Shown here in pieces: positions 37,265-45,050 of a stretch of DNA of 64,000 bases. The stretch comes from Lentzea tibetensis. GTDB taxonomy: Bacteria > Actinomycetota > Actinomycetes > Mycobacteriales > Pseudonocardiaceae. Within the stretch, counting starts at the first letter, position 1, and each line of letters begins with the position of its first letter. Below the pieces are notes generated by a model. The model was not told where the DNA came from. It saw only the letters and a program-made list of their open reading frames with translations, and made no database searches. The stretch spans positions 62,001 through 126,000 of the forward strand of contig NZ_VOBR01000007.1 of NCBI RefSeq assembly GCF_007845675.1, read 5' to 3'. The translations under genes and the position numbers were made by a program.

Positions 37265-38050
37265 ATGAACTCGCCCGCCTGGACCGGCATGCTCCCGGTC
37301 GACGACACCGAGCTGTACGTACGTGACACAGGAGGCCCCGGCCGTCCCGTGGTTTACCTCAACGGCGCCTACGCCGACCAGAAGCACTGGAAGCGCGTCA
37401 TCGCCGACCTCGGCAGCGACTACCGCCACATCACCTTCGACGAGCGCGCCCGCGGCAAGTCCAAGCGCTCTGCGGACTACACCTTCGAAGCGTGCCTGCG
37501 CGATCTGGACGCCGTGCTCACCGCGAGAGGAGTGGAGAAGCCGTTGCTGGTCGGCTGGTCCTACGGAGGCATCATCGGGTGGCACTGGGCCGACCGGAAT
37601 CCGGACCGCGTCCAGGGACTGGTGACGGTGGACGCGTTTCCGGTCGGCTTGACCGGTGAGGCCGGCCGGGAACGGATCCGGAAGATGTTCCGCCAGTGGC
37701 GGTTGGTGCTGCCGATCGCCGCTCGGTTCGGCCTGGGCGCGCGGATGAGCGCCGACGAGCACGCCGACGTCAACATCGAGCTCAACGAGATCGCCCCCGC
37801 CAGCGTCCCGGTTCTCGATCGCCTGGTCTGCCCGGTGCGGTTCGTCATGGCCACCGGCGACAGCCTCGGCAGCGAGGCGGGGGAGATGGAACAGGGCAGG
37901 AAGGTGCTCGACCAGGTGCTCGCCGCCAACCCGAACATCAAGGTGAGCGCGAAGGTCGCGAGCAACCACAGCAAGATCCTCCGCAACGACTCCCCAGCTG
38001 TCGCTCTGGCCGTGCGCGAGCTCGCAGTGAGCCTCGGGACTGTCCAATGA
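37265..38050 (+). CDS. Alpha/beta hydrolase
   Basis: 261 aa, ATG preceded by AGGAGAGAG. The nucleophile elbow GWSYGGIIG (Ser near 99), the oxyanion-side YLNGAYADQKHW and the late PVRFVMATGDS strand identify an alpha/beta hydrolase of the small-molecule esterase type; a catalytic histidine is probably in ASNHSKI near 240. It starts 25 bp after the P450 and its stop overlaps the ABC ATPase start (ATGA), so they act together, perhaps in modifying or resisting the exported compound. Confidence 0.88.
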   Translation: MNSPAWTGMLPVDDTELYVRDTGGPGRPVVYLNGAYADQKHWKRVIADLGSDYRHITFDERARGKSKRSADYTFEACLRDLDAVLTARGVEKPLLVGWSYGGIIGWHWADRNPDRVQGLVTVDAFPVGLTGEAGRERIRKMFRQWRLVLPIAARFGLGARMSADEHADVNIELNEIAPASVPVLDRLVCPVRFVMATGDSLGSEAGEMEQGRKVLDQVLAANPNIKVSAKVASNHSKILRNDSPAVALAVRELAVSLGTVQ

Positions 38051-38817
38051 CGACGCAATCCGTGATTCACGTGCAAGGCCTGGAGAAGTCGTACAAGACG
38101 CTGAAGGTGCTGCGCGGCGTGGACTTCGACGTGGCGCGGGGCAGCATCTTCGCGCTGCTCGGCTCCAACGGCGCAGGCAAGACCACGGTCGTGAAAATCC
38201 TGTCCACGCTGCTGAAAGCGGATGCAGGCACGGCCGGCGTCAACGGTTTCGACGTCGCCACGCAGGCTGCGAACGTGCGGGAGTCCATCAGCCTCACCGG
38301 TCAGTTCGCGGCCGTCGACGAGATCCTCAGCGGGTGGGAGAACCTCGTGCTCGTCGCCCGGCTGCGGCACCTCAAGGGTCCCGGCAAGATCGCTGATGAT
38401 CTGCTGGCCCGATTCTCGCTGACCGAGGCGGGCGCGCGGAGGGTGTCGACCTATTCGGGTGGCATGCGCCGCCGCCTCGACATCGCGATGAGCCTCGTCG
38501 GGAACCCGCCGGTCATCTTCCTCGACGAGCCGACCACCGGGCTCGACCCCGAGGGACGGCTTGAGGTGTGGCAGGCCGTCAGGGAGCTGGCAGGCAAGGG
38601 CACGACAGTGCTGCTCACGACGCAGTACCTGGACGAGGCCGAACAACTCGCCGACCGGATCGCGATCCTGCACGAGGGCCGGATCATCGTGAACGGCACC
38701 CTCGCCGAACTCAAGCAGATGCTCCCACCGGCCAAGCTCGAGTACGTCGAGAAACAACCGACTCTCGAGGACGTCTTTCTTGCACTTGTCGGTGCCGCCG
38801 GTAAGGAGCAGCGATGA
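38047..38817 (+). CDS. ABC transporter ATP-binding protein (DrrA-like)
   Basis: 256 aa. Walker A GSNGAGKTT near 40, signature YSGGMRRRLDIAMSL near 136, Walker B VIFLDEPTTGLDPEGR near 156, and the DrrA-type C-terminal tail KLEYVEKQPTLEDVFLALVG. It powers the adjacent ABC-2 permease. This class exports antibiotics such as daunorubicin and gives self-resistance. Starts and stops overlap with both neighbours. Confidence 0.94.
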   Translation: MTTQSVIHVQGLEKSYKTLKVLRGVDFDVARGSIFALLGSNGAGKTTVVKILSTLLKADAGTAGVNGFDVATQAANVRESISLTGQFAAVDEILSGWENLVLVARLRHLKGPGKIADDLLARFSLTEAGARRVSTYSGGMRRRLDIAMSLVGNPPVIFLDEPTTGLDPEGRLEVWQAVRELAGKGTTVLLTTQYLDEAEQLADRIAILHEGRIIVNGTLAELKQMLPPAKLEYVEKQPTLEDVFLALVGAAGKEQR

Positions 38818-39575
38818 CCAAGAATTTCCTCGTCGACACAGCCGTCCTGTTGGGACGATCACTGAGCCACATCACGCGCAGCCTGGACACCATCCTCACG
38901 ACGGTCATCACGCCGATCGCCATGATGCTGATGTTCGTCTACGTGTTCGGCGGCGCGATCCAAACCGGGTCGGACTCGTATGTGAACTACCTGCTGCCCG
39001 GGATACTGCTCATCACGGTCGCCTCCGGCATCTCGTACACCGCGTTCCGGCTCTTCCTTGACATGAAGAGCGGGATCTTCGAGCGTTTCCAGTCCATGCC
39101 GATCGCGCGGTCGTCCGTGCTGTGGGCTCACGTGCTGACCTCGCTCGTCGCCAACCTGATCTCGCTCGTGGTCGTCGTGCTCGTCGCCCTGCTCATGGGC
39201 TTCCGCTCGGGAGCGGGAGTGTCAGCGTGGCTCGCGGTCGTCGGCATCCTGATCCTGTTCACCCTGGCGCTGACATGGCTCGCCGTCATCCCGGGTCTCA
39301 CCGCGAAGTCCGTGGACGGCGCGAGCGCGTTCTCCTACCCGCTCATCTTCCTGCCGTTCCTCAGCTCGGCCTTCGTCCCCACCGACACCATGCCCGGCCC
39401 GGTGCGCGCCTTCGCCGAGAACCAGCCGGTGACGTCCATCGTCAACGCCCTCCGTGCCCTGTACACGGAACAGCCCGTCGGCACCGACATCTGGATCGCC
39501 TTGGCCTGGTGCGTCGGCATCCTCGTCGTCGCGTACGTCTTCGCCACGATCACCTACCGCCGCAAGATCTCCTAG
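38814..39575 (+). CDS. ABC-2 type transporter permease (DrrB-like)
   Basis: 253 aa with about six hydrophobic segments (for example TVITPIAMMLMFVYVFGGAI, LISLVVVVLVALLMGF, VVGILILFTLALTWLAVIPG) and the PLIFLPFLSSAFVPTDTMPG loop typical of DrrB-type permeases. ATG 38814 overlaps the ATPase stop. It forms the membrane channel of the exporter. Confidence 0.93.
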   Translation: MTKNFLVDTAVLLGRSLSHITRSLDTILTTVITPIAMMLMFVYVFGGAIQTGSDSYVNYLLPGILLITVASGISYTAFRLFLDMKSGIFERFQSMPIARSSVLWAHVLTSLVANLISLVVVVLVALLMGFRSGAGVSAWLAVVGILILFTLALTWLAVIPGLTAKSVDGASAFSYPLIFLPFLSSAFVPTDTMPGPVRAFAENQPVTSIVNALRALYTEQPVGTDIWIALAWCVGILVVAYVFATITYRRKIS

Positions 39576-39613
39576 CGGCGCTCGGGCAACACGAACAAGG
39601 GGGGAGATTTGTC

Positions 39614-40939
39614 ATGCCCAAGAACGGACACATCGCACGCCGAACGCTGTTAGGGGGTGCGCTGGGTGCCGGTGCGCTCGCAGGCTTTTCCGGGCGCGCC
39701 AACGCCTCTGGCGGTGACGATGCCGAGAACGGCGTCGACCACGGCTGGGGAAAGGTCGCCGACGCGTTCCGCGCGAACTTCAAGGGAAACCCAGGCGAGA
39801 TCGGTGCGGCGTGCAGCGTCTACGTGGGCGGTCGCCAAGTCGTCAACCTGTGGGGCGGCCTCGCCCACCGCGAGGCGAAACGACCGTGGCGCAAGGACAC
39901 CATCGTCCGGGTCGCGTCCACGACGAAAGGCGCTACCGCGATCTGTGCCCACTTGCTGGCACAGCGCGGGAAGCTGGATCTGGACGCCCCGGTGTCCAGG
40001 TACTGGCCGGAGTTCGGCGCCAACGGCAAGGGCCGGATCCCGGTGCGCTGGCTGCTGTCCCACCAGGCCGGTCTACCGATCGTCGACGGACCGCTGACCT
40101 TCGAGCAGGCGTGCGCATGGCACCCGGTCATCCGTGCTCTCGAGGCGCAGAAACCGTTGTGGCAGCAGGGTGCGGAGCACATCTACCACGCCATGACGTA
40201 CGGGTTTCTGGTCGGGGAGGTCGTGCGTCGGATCTCCGGCAAGTCACTCGGCAGGTTCTTCGCCGACGAGGTGGCCCGTCCTCTCGGACTGAGCGCCTGG
40301 ATCGGGCTGCCGGAGTCCGAAGAGCGACGGATAGCCCGGATCGAGGACGCCGCGCCGTTGACCCTGGAGGAGCTCATCGCTGGGATGGTCAACCTGACCG
40401 GGCTGGACGTGGACACGGTCACCGCATGGGTAAAAGCCTTGTACAGTCCGGGTTCGGTCCTGGCCCGCGCAGGCGAGCTCGGCGGTGCCTTGGACGTCAC
40501 GACCAAGTACTGGACCACTCGTGCCTGGCGCGCGGCGGAGTTCCCGGCCGCGAACATGCTCTCGGATGCGCGATCGCTGGCCCGGATGTACGCCGCCACG
40601 GTGAGCACGGTCGACGGCGTGCGGCTGCTCAATCCGGCGACGGTCAAGAGGATGACAGCCGTCCAGACCGACAAGACTCCGATGCACGGGTTGCCGCCAG
40701 GCCTGAACATCCCGGCTGACCGCTCTTTCTACATGTCGCTCGGGTTCATGCGGGCGTGCCTGCCGATGCCGATGGTCGGGCCGGGGTCGTTCGGCCATCC
40801 TGGCTCGGGCGGATCGATCGGCTTCGCGGACCCTGATGCCGGTGTCGGCTTCGGCTACGTCACGAACCTCTGGTCCTACCGGCCAGACGACCCGCGGGCG
40901 GCGGGCCTCGCCAAGGCCGTCCGATCCTGCCTCGGTTGA
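39614..40939 (+). CDS. Tat-exported serine hydrolase (class C beta-lactamase/esterase family)
   Basis: 441 aa, ATG with AAGGGGGGAG upstream. Residues 1-35 are a Tat signal (ARRTLLGGALGAGALAGFSG, then RANA). The SxxK nucleophile is STTK near residue 102 and the tyrosine motif is likely YHAMTYGF near 194, as in EstB-like and LACTB-type enzymes. Such proteins hydrolyse esters, D-peptides or beta-lactams outside the cytoplasm. As the last gene after an exporter it may act on the released product or give protection. Confidence 0.88.
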   Translation: MPKNGHIARRTLLGGALGAGALAGFSGRANASGGDDAENGVDHGWGKVADAFRANFKGNPGEIGAACSVYVGGRQVVNLWGGLAHREAKRPWRKDTIVRVASTTKGATAICAHLLAQRGKLDLDAPVSRYWPEFGANGKGRIPVRWLLSHQAGLPIVDGPLTFEQACAWHPVIRALEAQKPLWQQGAEHIYHAMTYGFLVGEVVRRISGKSLGRFFADEVARPLGLSAWIGLPESEERRIARIEDAAPLTLEELIAGMVNLTGLDVDTVTAWVKALYSPGSVLARAGELGGALDVTTKYWTTRAWRAAEFPAANMLSDARSLARMYAATVSTVDGVRLLNPATVKRMTAVQTDKTPMHGLPPGLNIPADRSFYMSLGFMRACLPMPMVGPGSFGHPGSGGSIGFADPDAGVGFGYVTNLWSYRPDDPRAAGLAKAVRSCLG

Positions 40940-40949
40940 CGACAGCCAC

Positions 40950-40990
40950 GGAGCCTCTTAGTTTCCGGGACATGGTGAATGGCCGGAAAC
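40950..40990 (+). repeat. Dispersed short element, copy 2, with hairpin
   Basis: GGAGCCTCTTAG followed by an 8-bp inverted repeat GTTTCCGG (40961-40968) and CCGGAAAC (40983-40990) around GACATGGTGAATGG. It matches the element at 14300-14342 base for base over most of its length. Just after the serine hydrolase stop, it may work as that operon's terminator. Confidence 0.55.
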
Positions 40991-41186
40991 AGGCTTGTTG
41001 CAACCTGAACCGGGTCTAGAAGGTGGTTGAGCTCGTTACCGAAGCCCCTCCATATCCGCGCATGCCGCATGTCAAGGATGTCTGAGGGCTGTTCGCGCAG
41101 TTGGCCGTTTCCCGAGAGCAGCGGAACAGGCAGGCTCGAGCATGTAGATCGTCCCCAACTTGCCCACAGCAAGGAGGGCTTCCAGG

Positions 41187-42326
41187 ATGAGCGCCCCCCA
41201 GCCGGTATGCCCGGTCACGCTGCCCAACGGCCTCGATGGGTGGATCACCACCGGATATGACGACGCCCGCGCCGTTCTTGCCGATCCGCGGTTGTGCAAG
41301 GACGCCGCACTGGTCGGCAGGGTGCTGCAGGCGAAACTGGCAGCGGCAGGACGACCCACCGACCTGTCCGGCATGTTCTACCCGCACATGATGTTCGCGG
41401 ATGGTGCGGACCACGCCCGGTTGCGGGGCCTGGTGTCGAAGCAGTTCACCGCTCGCCGGGTCGAAGACCTGCGGCCGCGCATCGCACACATCACCGAGAC
41501 GCTGTTGGGCGAGCTGCCCGTCGACGAACCGGTCGACCTCATCGCCGCCTTCGCGGCCCCGTTGCCGATCACCGTGATCTGCGACCTGCTCGGCGTTCCC
41601 GAGACCGACCGGACCTCCTTCCGCGCGTGGGCCGGTGCACTGATGGAGGACACGGCCGAGGTGAGCGGTCCGGCCACGGCCGCGATGGGCCAGTACCTCG
41701 CCGACCTGATCGCTGCCAAACGACGCGACCCCGACGAGGACCTGTTGTCTGCGCTCACGGCCGCTGGGGACTCCGACCAGCTGAGCGCGGACGAGCTGAT
41801 CGGCACCTGCTTCCTGCTGCTGACCGCCGGACACGAGACCACCACGGCCATGATCGGTAGCGCCGTCGTGCTGCTCCTCCTGCACGACCCGGCGGCCTGG
41901 CGAGCCATCGGGGCCGATCCCGCTCTGCTCGCCGGCGCGATCGACGAGACGTTGCGGCTCGAATCCCCGGTCCGGATGGCTTCTCATCGGGTCACCACGG
42001 CACCTGTCACTCTCGGCGGCGTCACCATCCCGCGGGACGAGTTCGTGTTCGCCGGCCTCGGCGCCGCCAACCAGGACACGACCCGGTTCTCTGATCCCGA
42101 GACGTTCGACCCCACCCGCAGGGGTTCCCAGCACCTCGCGTTCGGCCACGGGCCGCACCACTGTCTCGGCGCGCAGCTCGCCGAGCTCGAAGGGCGGATC
42201 GCACTGGCCGCGTTGAGCAACCGATTCCCCGATGCCCGGCTCGTCGACCCGCAACGACCGCCACGTCAGCCGTCGGAGTTCCTGAACGGCCCGGATCGGG
42301 TGATGGTGACGTTGTCCCACGCTTAG
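41187..42326 (+). CDS. Cytochrome P450 (second, short form)
   Basis: 379 aa from ATG 41187, chosen for the AAGGAGGG eight bases upstream. Motifs: FLLLTAGHETTTAMIG (I-helix), ETLRLESPVRMASHR (ExxR) and FGHGPHHCLGAQLAELEG with the haem cysteine near 327. It is shorter at the N-terminus than most. It stands alone between a repeat element and the protease operon; it may still serve the same metabolite as the first P450. Confidence 0.94.
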   Translation: MSAPQPVCPVTLPNGLDGWITTGYDDARAVLADPRLCKDAALVGRVLQAKLAAAGRPTDLSGMFYPHMMFADGADHARLRGLVSKQFTARRVEDLRPRIAHITETLLGELPVDEPVDLIAAFAAPLPITVICDLLGVPETDRTSFRAWAGALMEDTAEVSGPATAAMGQYLADLIAAKRRDPDEDLLSALTAAGDSDQLSADELIGTCFLLLTAGHETTTAMIGSAVVLLLLHDPAAWRAIGADPALLAGAIDETLRLESPVRMASHRVTTAPVTLGGVTIPRDEFVFAGLGAANQDTTRFSDPETFDPTRRGSQHLAFGHGPHHCLGAQLAELEGRIALAALSNRFPDARLVDPQRPPRQPSEFLNGPDRVMVTLSHA

Positions 42327-42392
42327 CCAGTGGCGTGTCACGCAGCCTTGGCGATTGCTCACCATGAGCAGCTGCCGGGTGTGTTATCTCCT

Positions 42393-42453
42393 CGTTACCC
42401 AACTCCCTGGATCTGGCAACGGATACAGCCCTCTCAACGACGTATGGGTAACG
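42393..42453. promoter_or_regulatory. Inverted repeat upstream of the S8 protease operon
   Basis: CGTTACCC (42393-42400) and GGGTAACG (42446-42453) are perfect 8-bp inverted copies, 45 bp apart, ending 18 bp before the protease start codon. They could be paired operator half-sites for a looping regulator or for the sigma factor encoded in the operon. The site is visible; its role is inference. Confidence 0.4.
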
Positions 42454-42471
42454 GATCAGAAGGGGGCTGTG

Positions 42472-44040
42472 ATGACCATCCGATTCCCGGAAGCGTCGAA
42501 TATCGCTACGGGACAAGCGGAACTGCCCGAATGGCCGCAGTGGTTGCTCGACAGGTACGGCGCGAGAATGCTCCATCCGAACGAGGTGGTCCGCGCTCCG
42601 GGCGCACCGGTCCCTCGGTCGACGGTTTATCGGACGGCGATCTTGTTGTTTCCGCGGGGGGTGCTGGCGGACGGTGTGCTGGTCCCGCAGATCGAGCAGG
42701 CGCTCAGCGAGATCGGGCTGACCATCAGGTTGCCCAACGGGGAGTTTCCGTCGAGCGCCCTTCACCCAGCGCTCGCCGGGTTGGACGACAACGTAATGGC
42801 GGACGTGCCGATTCCCGTGGTGATCCGGGTCGGCGCCGCCGGGCCCGCGGTGGTCGACGCTTGGGCCGCGCTGCAACAGATCCGGGCGCGGGTCTCGTCG
42901 CCGAACACCAGGTTCGAGCGGATCTCCTTGGAGCATCTTCTTGTCGGCACCAACTACGGCGGTGTGCCCACGTGGAGTCCGCACGATGTCCGGCCCAGTT
43001 CCTTCGGGTCGCCCTATCGGCTGATGCCGGTGGCTTTCCGCGGTACTGGGCCCGTGCGGCAGCCCACGCCGCCGAACGGGCGCCGGGTGGTGGCCGCGGT
43101 GCTGGACACGGGACTGGTCCGGCACCCGTTGTTCGGCAACGCCGCGCCGGGTTCGGGTCTCCCGTCCGGTGGGTTCGTCCGCGAGTTCACGACGTCCGCG
43201 AACGCGATCGCGCAGCAGAACAAGTACCTCAACGGGCTGACGCCGACCAACATCCTGCTGAACATCTGGGAGGCGCCGGTCTACGGTGACGTGCTCACGG
43301 AGGAAATCGGCCGCGCGACCGGGCATTGCTGTTTCATCAGTGGGCTGATCCATCAGGGCGCGCCGGACGCGGACGTGCTCGTGACGCGCGTGATGCAGAC
43401 CGACAACATCTGCCGTGAGGCCGATCTGTTGCTGGCGTTGTGGTTGATCGTCGCGAGGGTCACCGCGGCGCAGAAGCCTGGCGGGAACATCTCCGAGATC
43501 GTCGACATCGTGTCCCTGTCGCTGGGCGGGTACGTGGAATCCACGTCCACGAAGGCGTCCAACCTCCGCACGGTCATCATGGATCTCACCGGCCGTGGCG
43601 TACTGGTGGTCGCCGCGGCGGGCAACGACGCCACCACACGCGAGTTCTACCCGGCGGCGCTGGCGACAGAGCCCAACCCGTGGCCGGGGCAGCGTGTGCT
43701 CGGTGTTGGCGCGCTCAACCCGGACGACACGACGGCGTGGTTCAGCAACGCCGGGCCGAACATCACCATCGAGGCCACGGGGGCTTGCATGATCAGCACG
43801 TTCCCTCCGGACGTGAAGGGTTCGCACGGTACGGGGAGGAGGACGGAGTCGGGTGGCCGGCAGACGGCTGACCCGGACAAGTTCAGCGGCGCGTGGGCGA
43901 TGGGGTCCGGAACCTCGTACGCGGTGGCGCACGTCGTCGCCAGGGCCGCCGACCTGTTGTCGAAGGATCCGACGATCACGACGGTCGACGCCGCTTCGAT
44001 GCGCACCCGCGCGATCAACGTGGTCCAGCAGCTGCCATGA
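42472..44040 (+). CDS. S8 family (subtilisin-like) serine protease, cytoplasmic
   Basis: 522 aa from ATG 42472 (MTIRFPEASN) with AGAAGGGGG upstream. The catalytic triad is present in order: D in VVAAVLDTGLVRHPLF near 214, H in RATGHCCFISGLIHQG near 285 and S in GSGTSYAVAHVVARAADLL near 480; AAGND near 383 gives the oxyanion-hole asparagine. No signal peptide or prodomain export signal is seen, so it acts in the cytoplasm, unlike most subtilases. Its stop overlaps the sigma gene (ATGA), placing it first in a four-gene operon with a CHAT protease. Confidence 0.9.
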   Translation: MTIRFPEASNIATGQAELPEWPQWLLDRYGARMLHPNEVVRAPGAPVPRSTVYRTAILLFPRGVLADGVLVPQIEQALSEIGLTIRLPNGEFPSSALHPALAGLDDNVMADVPIPVVIRVGAAGPAVVDAWAALQQIRARVSSPNTRFERISLEHLLVGTNYGGVPTWSPHDVRPSSFGSPYRLMPVAFRGTGPVRQPTPPNGRRVVAAVLDTGLVRHPLFGNAAPGSGLPSGGFVREFTTSANAIAQQNKYLNGLTPTNILLNIWEAPVYGDVLTEEIGRATGHCCFISGLIHQGAPDADVLVTRVMQTDNICREADLLLALWLIVARVTAAQKPGGNISEIVDIVSLSLGGYVESTSTKASNLRTVIMDLTGRGVLVVAAAGNDATTREFYPAALATEPNPWPGQRVLGVGALNPDDTTAWFSNAGPNITIEATGACMISTFPPDVKGSHGTGRRTESGGRQTADPDKFSGAWAMGSGTSYAVAHVVARAADLLSKDPTITTVDAASMRTRAINVVQQLP

Positions 44041-44618
44041 GCGACCGTCGGCCGCTCAGTCACGAGCAGTTGGGTGCCCTGCTGACGGCAGCCGGCAAGG
44101 GTGACCGGGCGAGCCTCGAGGCCATCGTGCGCGAGCTGACCCCGTTGCTCTGGCAGGTGGCCAGAGCACAGGGGCTCGACCGCGAGGCGAGTGCGGATGT
44201 CGTGCAGACGACGTGGCTGCGGCTGCTCCGTTCGCTGACCGACATCCGCGCGCCGGGTGCACTCGTCAGCTGGCTCGTCACCGTGGCGAAGCGGGAGGCG
44301 TGGCAGGTCAGCCGGGCGCAACGGTCCGAACGGGTGGTCGCGGAGCTCCCCGACGAGCCGGACTCCGGAGCGGAACCGGGGGAGCGAGTCGCGATCTCCG
44401 ATCGCAATCGGCGGTTGTGGACCGCGGTAAGCATGTTGTCGGAGCGCTGCCAGTACCTCCTGCGCGTCGTCGCGTTCATGCACCGGCCGGACTACGACCT
44501 GATCGCCGCCGCGCTGGGGATGCGGCGCGGCTCGGTCGGACCGCAGCGCGGACGCTGCATCGACCGGCTGCGGCGTCTGCTCACCTCGGTCCCAGCCGAG
44601 CAGGGAGGCGAATGGTGA
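44037..44618 (+). CDS. ECF-like RNA polymerase sigma factor
   Basis: 193 aa. Region 2 spans LEAIVRELTPLLWQVARAQG to SWLVTVAKREAWQVSRAQR; region 4 is LSERCQYLLRVVAFMHRPDY followed by DLIAAALGMRRGSVGPQRGR, an HTH. ECF factors redirect RNA polymerase to a small regulon. There is no classical anti-sigma gene; the protease before it and the small protein after it are translationally coupled and may control its activity, which is inference. Confidence 0.88.
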   Translation: MSDRRPLSHEQLGALLTAAGKGDRASLEAIVRELTPLLWQVARAQGLDREASADVVQTTWLRLLRSLTDIRAPGALVSWLVTVAKREAWQVSRAQRSERVVAELPDEPDSGAEPGERVAISDRNRRLWTAVSMLSERCQYLLRVVAFMHRPDYDLIAAALGMRRGSVGPQRGRCIDRLRRLLTSVPAEQGGEW

Positions 44619-45049
44619 CCACCGACGAGGCGATGCTGGCTCAGGTCAGGCAGATGTGGGACGAGCTGGACCCGGTGCCTGACGAGCTCGCCGACCACGC
44701 CTGTTTCGGGCTTGCCCTGGCCACCGTCGAAGCGGAGGTCGCACGGGTGCTGCGACATGCCCATCCGGTCGGCGCGCGCGGCGACGAGCGGTCCCGCGTG
44801 ATCACGTTCGACAGCACCACGCTGACGGTCATGATCAGCATCGCCGACAACGCGGACGGCACACTGCGGCTCGACGGCTGGATCACCCCGGCCGCGAGCC
44901 ACACCGTCGAGTTGCGGGCCGCGACCGGTGTGCGGACGGGGTCGTCCGACCGAAATGGACGGTTCGCGTTCGACAACGTGGCCGCGCAACTGACCCAGCT
45001 GGCCGTGCGGACCAACGGCACGGTCATCACGCCGGCGATCGCGTTGTGA
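44612..45049 (+). CDS. Small helical plus carboxypeptidase-regulatory-like beta-sandwich protein
   Basis: 145 aa. Either ATG 44612 or GTG 44615 (overlapping the sigma stop as GTGA) follows GGGAGG. The first ~60 residues are helical (AMLAQVRQMWDELDPVPDEL), the rest a beta-sandwich: LRLDGWITPAASHTVELRAA then GSSDRNGRFAFDNV, the carboxypeptidase regulatory-like pattern. Position after a sigma gene suggests an anti-sigma or adaptor role; the fold alone does not prove this. Confidence 0.7.
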   Translation: MVTTDEAMLAQVRQMWDELDPVPDELADHACFGLALATVEAEVARVLRHAHPVGARGDERSRVITFDSTTLTVMISIADNADGTLRLDGWITPAASHTVELRAATGVRTGSSDRNGRFAFDNVAAQLTQLAVRTNGTVITPAIAL

Positions 45050-45050
45050 C

